A stretch of 64,000 nt of DNA from Leifsonia xyli. GTDB taxonomy: Bacteria; Actinomycetota; Actinomycetes; Actinomycetales; Microbacteriaceae. Position 1 is the stretch's first letter, and every line of letters starts with the position of its first letter. A program made the position numbers and the translations under genes. The notes beneath the pieces are model-generated. The model was not told where the DNA came from, searched no databases, and saw nothing but the letters and a program-made list of their open reading frames with translations. Location: assembly GCA_001647635.1 (NCBI GenBank), contig CP014761.1, forward strand, positions 1,550,001 through 1,614,000, given 5' to 3'. Positions 60,012-64,000 of this stretch are shown in pieces.

Positions 60012-60862
60012 GCCGCCGCCCCTGCCGTCTGCTCGTAGGCCCGCGTCACCTCGTCGCGCAGCGACTCCCAGATGCGGCCCTGGATCTCGAGGAAGCGCTC
60101 CTCGTGGCGGATCTCCTGCACGTCGCCGCGGGGACGCGGCAGGTCGACGTCGAAGACGTCCTTGACGGTGCCGGGGCTGCTGGTCATGATCACGACCCGG
60201 TCGGAGAGCGCGACCGCCTCATCCAGATCGTGGGTGATGAACAGCACGGAGGGCCGCAGCTCCTCCCAGAGGCCGAGCAGCTCGGTCTGCATGATCGCCT
60301 TGGTCTGCACGTCCAGCGCGCCGAACGGCTCGTCCATGAGAAGGATGCGCGGGTTGTTGATGAGGGCGGCCGCCATCGCGACGCGCTTGCGCATTCCACC
60401 GGACAGCTGGTGCGGGTACCGGTCTTCGAAGCCCGCGAGACCGACCCGGCGCAGCCAGTCCATCGCCAGCGCCTCCGCCTCCTTCTTCGGGGTGCCGACG
60501 AGCACGGGGCCGATCATGACGTTGCCGAGCACCGTCTTCCACGGGAAGAGCGAGTCGGCCTGGAACATGTAGCTGACGCCGCTGGTGATGCCGTCGACGA
60601 TCCGGCCGCCGACGCTCACCGAGCCGGCGCTCGGCCGCTCGAGACCGGAGACCTGCGCGAGGGTGGTGGACTTGCCGCAGCCGGTCGGTCCGACGATGGC
60701 GCAGAACTGCCCGGGTTCGACGGTCAGCGTGACGTCGTGGATCGCGGTGAAGGTGTCGCCCTTGGGGGTGAGGAACCGTTTGGTGAGCCCGACGATGTCG
60801 ATGCCGGCGGGTTGATCCGCTCCGGGGGATCCGATGGTCGTGCGGGGTCGTGGGTCGCCCAT
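60008..60862 (-). CDS. ABC transporter ATPase, SsuB/TauB type
   Basis: A 284-residue nucleotide-binding subunit. Walker A GPTGCGKSTT, Q-loop VSYMFQADSLFPWKT, signature LSGGMRKR, Walker B LLMDEPFGALD and switch His in FITHDLDEA. The segment FQADSLFPWKTV is typical of nitrate/sulfonate/taurine importers. It is the first gene of the operon and is divergent from the sensor kinase, with the shared gap carrying TTGTGCGC repeats. Confidence 0.94.
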   Translation of the reverse strand: MGDPRPRTTIGSPGADQPAGIDIVGLTKRFLTPKGDTFTAIHDVTLTVEPGQFCAIVGPTGCGKSTTLAQVSGLERPSAGSVSVGGRIVDGITSGVSYMFQADSLFPWKTVLGNVMIGPVLVGTPKKEAEALAMDWLRRVGLAGFEDRYPHQLSGGMRKRVAMAAALINNPRILLMDEPFGALDVQTKAIMQTELLGLWEELRPSVLFITHDLDEAVALSDRVVIMTSSPGTVKDVFDVDLPRPRGDVQEIRHEERFLEIQGRIWESLRDEVTRAYEQTAGAAA

Positions 60863-60933
60863 GTCGAAAGACCTCTCTGTCTTGCGGGTGTGTCGCAGTC
60901 GATGCTGCGGCCGCGGACCCCGGCCTGTCGCGC

Positions 60934-60988
60934 TTGTGCGCCATTCGCTTCGTTGTGCGCGTTGCGGCGGGTTCTGCGCATTCTGCGC
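60934..60988. promoter_or_regulatory. Four TT(G/C)TGCGC repeats in the ABC/kinase divergent region
   Basis: TTGTGCGC at 60934-60941 and 60953-60960, then TTCTGCGC at 60972-60979 and 60981-60988. The first three are spaced exactly 19 bp apart and the last 9 bp on. They lie between the divergent ATPase and kinase genes. They are candidate sites for the response regulator encoded two genes downstream. Confidence 0.6.
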
Positions 60989-61028
60989 GCGTGCGATCCC
61001 CAGGCGCGGATGACATGATGTGCTTCTG

Positions 61029-62632
61029 ATGCGACGACGGATCCGACGACTGTCGAGCCAGATACTGCTGGCTCAGGTGGTGATCCTGACCGCCTCGATG
61101 GCCATCGGGTTCCTCCTCTTCGCGCAGACCGCGCGCACGAACCTGGACGCGGACTACCAGGCGAGAGCGGCGGGAATCGCCCAGACGTTCGCGGGCATCC
61201 CCGTGGTGCAGGAGTGCATGGAGACGCCGACCGCGACGTGCGATGCGACGATGCAGTCCCTGGCATCGCAGACCGCGAACCGGACCGGCGCCGCCTATGT
61301 CGTCGTCATCGACTTGAACCGGGTACGGCACACGCATCCGGACCCGTCACTCATCGGCAAGAAGGTCTCCGAACCGATCGTCGCCCGCGACGGCAAGGTG
61401 CACCTCGGCACGGACAGCGGGGCCACCGGCGTGAACGCGAATGCCCGGGTGCCCATGTTCGGCGCCGGCGATCGCGTAGTCGGGGAGGTGTCGGTCGGCA
61501 TCCGCGAGAGCAGCGTGTCCGGTGAGCTGCTGAGCGAGCTCCCGTCCTACGCGCTGTGGTTCGCCCTGGTGCTCGCGATCGGCGCCCTTGCGTCGTTCGC
61601 GCTGGCGAGCCTGCTGAAGCGACGCACCTTCGGACTCGAGCTCGACGAGATCGCCCGGCTGCTGCAGGAGCGCGAGGCGACGCTCCATGGCATCCGCGAG
61701 GGCGTCATCGCCATCGATCCCGCAGGCCGCATCACGGTCGTCAACGACGAGGCCCAGCGGCTGCTGCGCCTCCCCGACGGAGCGCGAGGACGCCGGCTGG
61801 AGGACGTCCTCGCCGCCAGCCCGATCCGCGACACGCTCACCGGGACCAGCGAGGTGAAGGACGCGATCGCCGTCACGGACGAGTACGTCCTGGTCATCAA
61901 CCGCATGCCGGTGACCCTCGGGGGCGGGCGCACGGGGCCGTCTTCACCCTTCAGGACCGCACCGAGCTCACCGGCCTGACACGGGAGCTGGACGGCGAGC
62001 GCAGCTTCACCGAGTCCATCCGGGCCCAGCAGCACGAGTTCTCGAACCGGATGCACGCCCTCTCCGGGCTCCTCGAGCTGGGCCGCTCGGACGAGGCGTT
62101 GAGCTATCTGACCGAGATCCGGGGCACCACCGCAGACCTGGACAACACCCTGCGAACGCACATCGGCGCGCCGATGGTGATCGGGCTGCTGCTGGGCAAG
62201 GCGGCGGAGGCGAACGAGCGCGGCATCGAGCTCGTCGTCTCGCCGGATACCGACGTCTGCGAGGCACCGGACCGCGTGCAGGCGCTGACCACGATCCTCG
62301 GCAACTTGATCGACAACGCCTTCGATGCCCTCGCGGGAGCTGCTGCACCGCGTCGCGTGGTCGTCGGCATCGTCGAGACGGCGCACTCGCTCACGGTGCG
62401 GGTCTCCGACAACGGACCCGGGGTGCCGAGCGCCGATATCCCGCGGATCTTCGAGAACGGCTATACGACCAAGCGCGGTTCTCTGGTGCGGCACAGCGGT
62501 CTCGGCCTCTCGCTCGTGCACTCCACGGTGACGAAGCTCGGCGGCACGGTCACGGTCTCCGGCGACGGCGGCGCGACCTTCGAGGTCGTCGTCCCGCGAT
62601 CCGCGCCCACGGTCACCGAGGTGCGCTCGTGA
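61029..62632 (+). pseudogene. CitA/DcuS-type sensor histidine kinase, frameshifted by one missing base
   Basis: A membrane sensor of about 534 residues if repaired. Helix 1 is followed by an extracellular sCache-like sensor (YVVVIDLNRVRHTHPDPSLIGKKV, split by me) and helix 2. A cytosolic PAS domain (IREGVIAIDPAGRITVVN), an SpoOB-like DHp with the phospho-His in QQHEFSNRMH and a HATPase (LIDNAFDAL, DNGPGVP, GLGLSLV) follow. A run of five G at 61920-61924 needs one more G to join the halves as LGGRAHGAVF. This run is a candidate error or phase-variable tract. The stop overlaps the regulator start. Confidence 0.88.
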
Positions 62633-63321
62633 GCGAGAAGGAGCTGACGGTGCTGGTCGTCGACGACGACTTCCGGGTGGCGAGCGTCCACGTCGGCTTC
62701 GTCGAGGCTGTTCCGGGGTTCCGGGTAGTCGGCGAGGCGCATACCGCGTCCGAGGCGCTGACGCTCGCCGAGTCACTGCACCCGGACGTGGTTCTGATCG
62801 ACATCTACCTGCCCGATGGAGATGGTCTTCAGGTGGTGAGGAAGCTCCTCACCGCTCCGGCCCCTCCGGCGGTGATCGTCATCTCGGCGGCCAACGACAT
62901 CCCCACCGTCCGGCTCGCCGTGCAGCTCGGCGCGCTCCACTATCTGGTCAAGCCGTTCGGCTTCGCGGAGCTGTCCGAGCGCCTGACGACGTTCCGAAAG
63001 GCGCACGAGAGCATCTCCGAGTTCGGCGTCGAGGCGACACAGCACGACATCGACCGCATCTTCGAGTTGATGCGTTCCAGCCCCGCCGCTCAGACCGAGG
63101 CGTTGCGCCGCCTGGCCCCCACGCTTCAAGCCGTCTACGACGCGGTGGCGTCACGATCGGAGAGCAGCTCAGCCACCGAGGTCGCCGCCGCGATCGGCGT
63201 GAGCCGGGCCACCGCGCAGCGCGCACTGTCACAGCTGGAGCAGAGCGAAGTCCTCAAGCTCGAACTGCGCTACGGGGCGACCGGTCGCCCCGAGCACCGC
63301 TACGCCGTCCGTCGGCGCTGA
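62629..63321 (+). CDS. CitB/DcuR-type response regulator
   Basis: A 230-residue two-domain regulator. The receiver has VVDDDFRVASVHVGF, the phospho-acceptor Asp in VVLIDIYLPDGDG and Lys in YLVKPFG. After a linker comes a helix-turn-helix in SSATEVAAAIGVSRATAQRALSQLEQ, the CitB/DcuR type. The GTG start overlaps the kinase stop. CitB/DcuR regulators control uptake of citrate or C4-dicarboxylates, so the divergent ABC importer may carry a carboxylate or related solute. Confidence 0.93.
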   Translation: MSEKELTVLVVDDDFRVASVHVGFVEAVPGFRVVGEAHTASEALTLAESLHPDVVLIDIYLPDGDGLQVVRKLLTAPAPPAVIVISAANDIPTVRLAVQLGALHYLVKPFGFAELSERLTTFRKAHESISEFGVEATQHDIDRIFELMRSSPAAQTEALRRLAPTLQAVYDAVASRSESSSATEVAAAIGVSRATAQRALSQLEQSEVLKLELRYGATGRPEHRYAVRRR

Positions 63322-63444
63322 GCAGTCAACCTTTCGCCGCGACGCTTACCGCCGTTGTGCAGGAGTCGAGGAGCGAACGCATGATCAACGCCCAGGTAGG
63401 CTTCGTACCTTCGCCTGACGGATGCCGGTGGAAGGAGGCTCACA

Positions 63445-64000
63445 ATGCGCAAACTCGTCGTCGGCATCCTCGCGACAGGAGCCTTGGCGATCGGCGGTTG
63501 GCTGGCTGCGCCCAGCATCGTGGCGACGACGATGGCGGCGACCACGCCGTCGTCGAGTCCCACACCGGCCTGCCCGGCCGCGGCACCTGTCACCGTGGGG
63601 ACCATCGTCGTCCCCGCCGGTCCAGTCGCCGGCTTCTGCCAGTCCCAGCTGGTCATGGCCGCTCACATCATGAACGCGGCCCGCGACCAGGGGATCGGCA
63701 TGCACACTCAGGCGGTCGGCGTGATGACCGCGATCGGTGAGACGGGACTCCGCAACCTCGACTACGGCGACGCTGCCGGCCCGGACAGCCGTGGCCTCTT
63801 CCAGCAGCGTGACAACGGGGCGTGGGGTTCACTCGCCGACCGAATGGATCCTTATACCGCCGCGACGAACTTCTTCTCCAAGCTCACCACCATCGACGGA
63901 TGGCAGACGATGGAACCCTCCGCGCTCGCTCACGCTGTCCAGGTCAACTCCGACGCCGGCTACTACGCCCAGTACTGGGATCGGGCACAGACGATCGTCG
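63445..64000 (+). CDS. Secreted lysozyme-like protein (3' end outside window)
   Basis: A frame open to the right edge, about 185 residues visible, so 3'-truncated. A signal peptide (about 1-30) and a Thr/Ser/Pro-rich linker precede a conserved block: MTAIGETGLRNLDYGDAAGPDSRGLFQQRDNGAWG. This block is found in lysozyme-like or transglycosylase-like proteins of actinobacteria, often near conjugation or peptidoglycan genes, so cell-wall binding or cleavage is plausible. GAAGGAGG is well placed before ATG 63445. The class cannot be settled from this fragment. Confidence 0.8.
   Translation, partial: MRKLVVGILATGALAIGGWLAAPSIVATTMAATTPSSSPTPACPAAAPVTVGTIVVPAGPVAGFCQSQLVMAAHIMNAARDQGIGMHTQAVGVMTAIGETGLRNLDYGDAAGPDSRGLFQQRDNGAWGSLADRMDPYTAATNFFSKLTTIDGWQTMEPSALAHAVQVNSDAGYYAQYWDRAQTIV

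Overview
The window is 64 kb of GC-rich, densely coding actinobacterial chromosome, with GTG starts, 4-bp ATGA/GTGA overlaps and almost no intergenic DNA. The gene set points to the Micrococcales, most likely a Microbacteriaceae member of the Leifsonia type. The pointers are Lhr next to an Nei-type glycosylase, DUF3566, a septum-formation-domain protein, a mycothiol-type arsenate reductase, and a BioQ-like repressor divergent from bioYMN. Genus placement is inference. I found no rRNA, tRNA, CRISPR array, insertion sequence, integrase or prophage, and no gene-free stretch longer than about 300 bases.

Layout. 1-7.8 kb: tail of an alpha/beta hydrolase, Lhr helicase, Nei-type glycosylase, FMN reductase, a membrane protein and a MarR regulator. 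7.9-15.7 kb: LCP cell-wall ligase, pyruvate oxidase divergent from a gamma-butyrolactone-receptor-like TetR, DUF3566, then the biotin module (bioQ facing bioY-bioM-bioN-CHY zinc finger) with two perfect operators. 15.7-20.5 kb: one giant secreted nuclease/5'-nucleotidase. 20.6-27.2 kb: LysR, a kinase-like protein, META-type lipoprotein, TelA, DUF2200, a methyltransferase, a hydrolase-LuxR fusion and a frameshifted nitronate monooxygenase. 27.3-28.9 kb: arsenic/metal module (CDF efflux and ArsR divergent from a 21-residue Cys-rich microprotein and ArsC) with two operator palindromes and a strong hairpin. 28.9-43.5 kb: OhrR-like regulator, many small oxidoreductases and VOC proteins, an MFS pump, TMEM175 channel, and an MmyB-type regulator facing an ADH-cupin-CMD-SDR operon. 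43.5-47.8 kb: DeaD-type helicase (frameshifted), a chimeric hydrolase, CsbD, a monooxygenase and DUF1931 (frameshifted). 47.9-50.1 kb: TetR facing an MFS pump with three operators. 50.2-55.9 kb: GH6 glycosidase, then LysR facing permease-USP-decarboxylase. 55.9-64 kb: lipoprotein, DedA, an Ssu-type ABC importer divergent from a CitA/DcuS-type two-component system (kinase frameshifted), and the start of a secreted lysozyme-like protein that runs off the right edge.

How the parts work together. Several self-contained regulator/target pairs carry readable operators: BioQ (TGAAC-N3-GTTCA, twice), TetR-MFS (TCGAAC-N3-GTTCGA, three times), ArsR (TTGAC/TCGAC palindromes, twice) and the OhrR-like gene (TTAG/CTAAT). 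Themes are nutrient capture (biotin, extracellular nucleic-acid phosphate, an ABC-imported solute, beta-glucan), stress and metal defence (As, tellurite, peroxide-type sensing, USP) and drug export.

Quality note. Four genes are each broken by what reads as exactly one missing base in a short homopolymer: nitronate monooxygenase, DeaD, DUF1931 and the sensor kinase. Restoring one base gives 355, 587, 149 and 534 residues with family-typical ends. This looks more like residual assembly error than biology, but should be checked.
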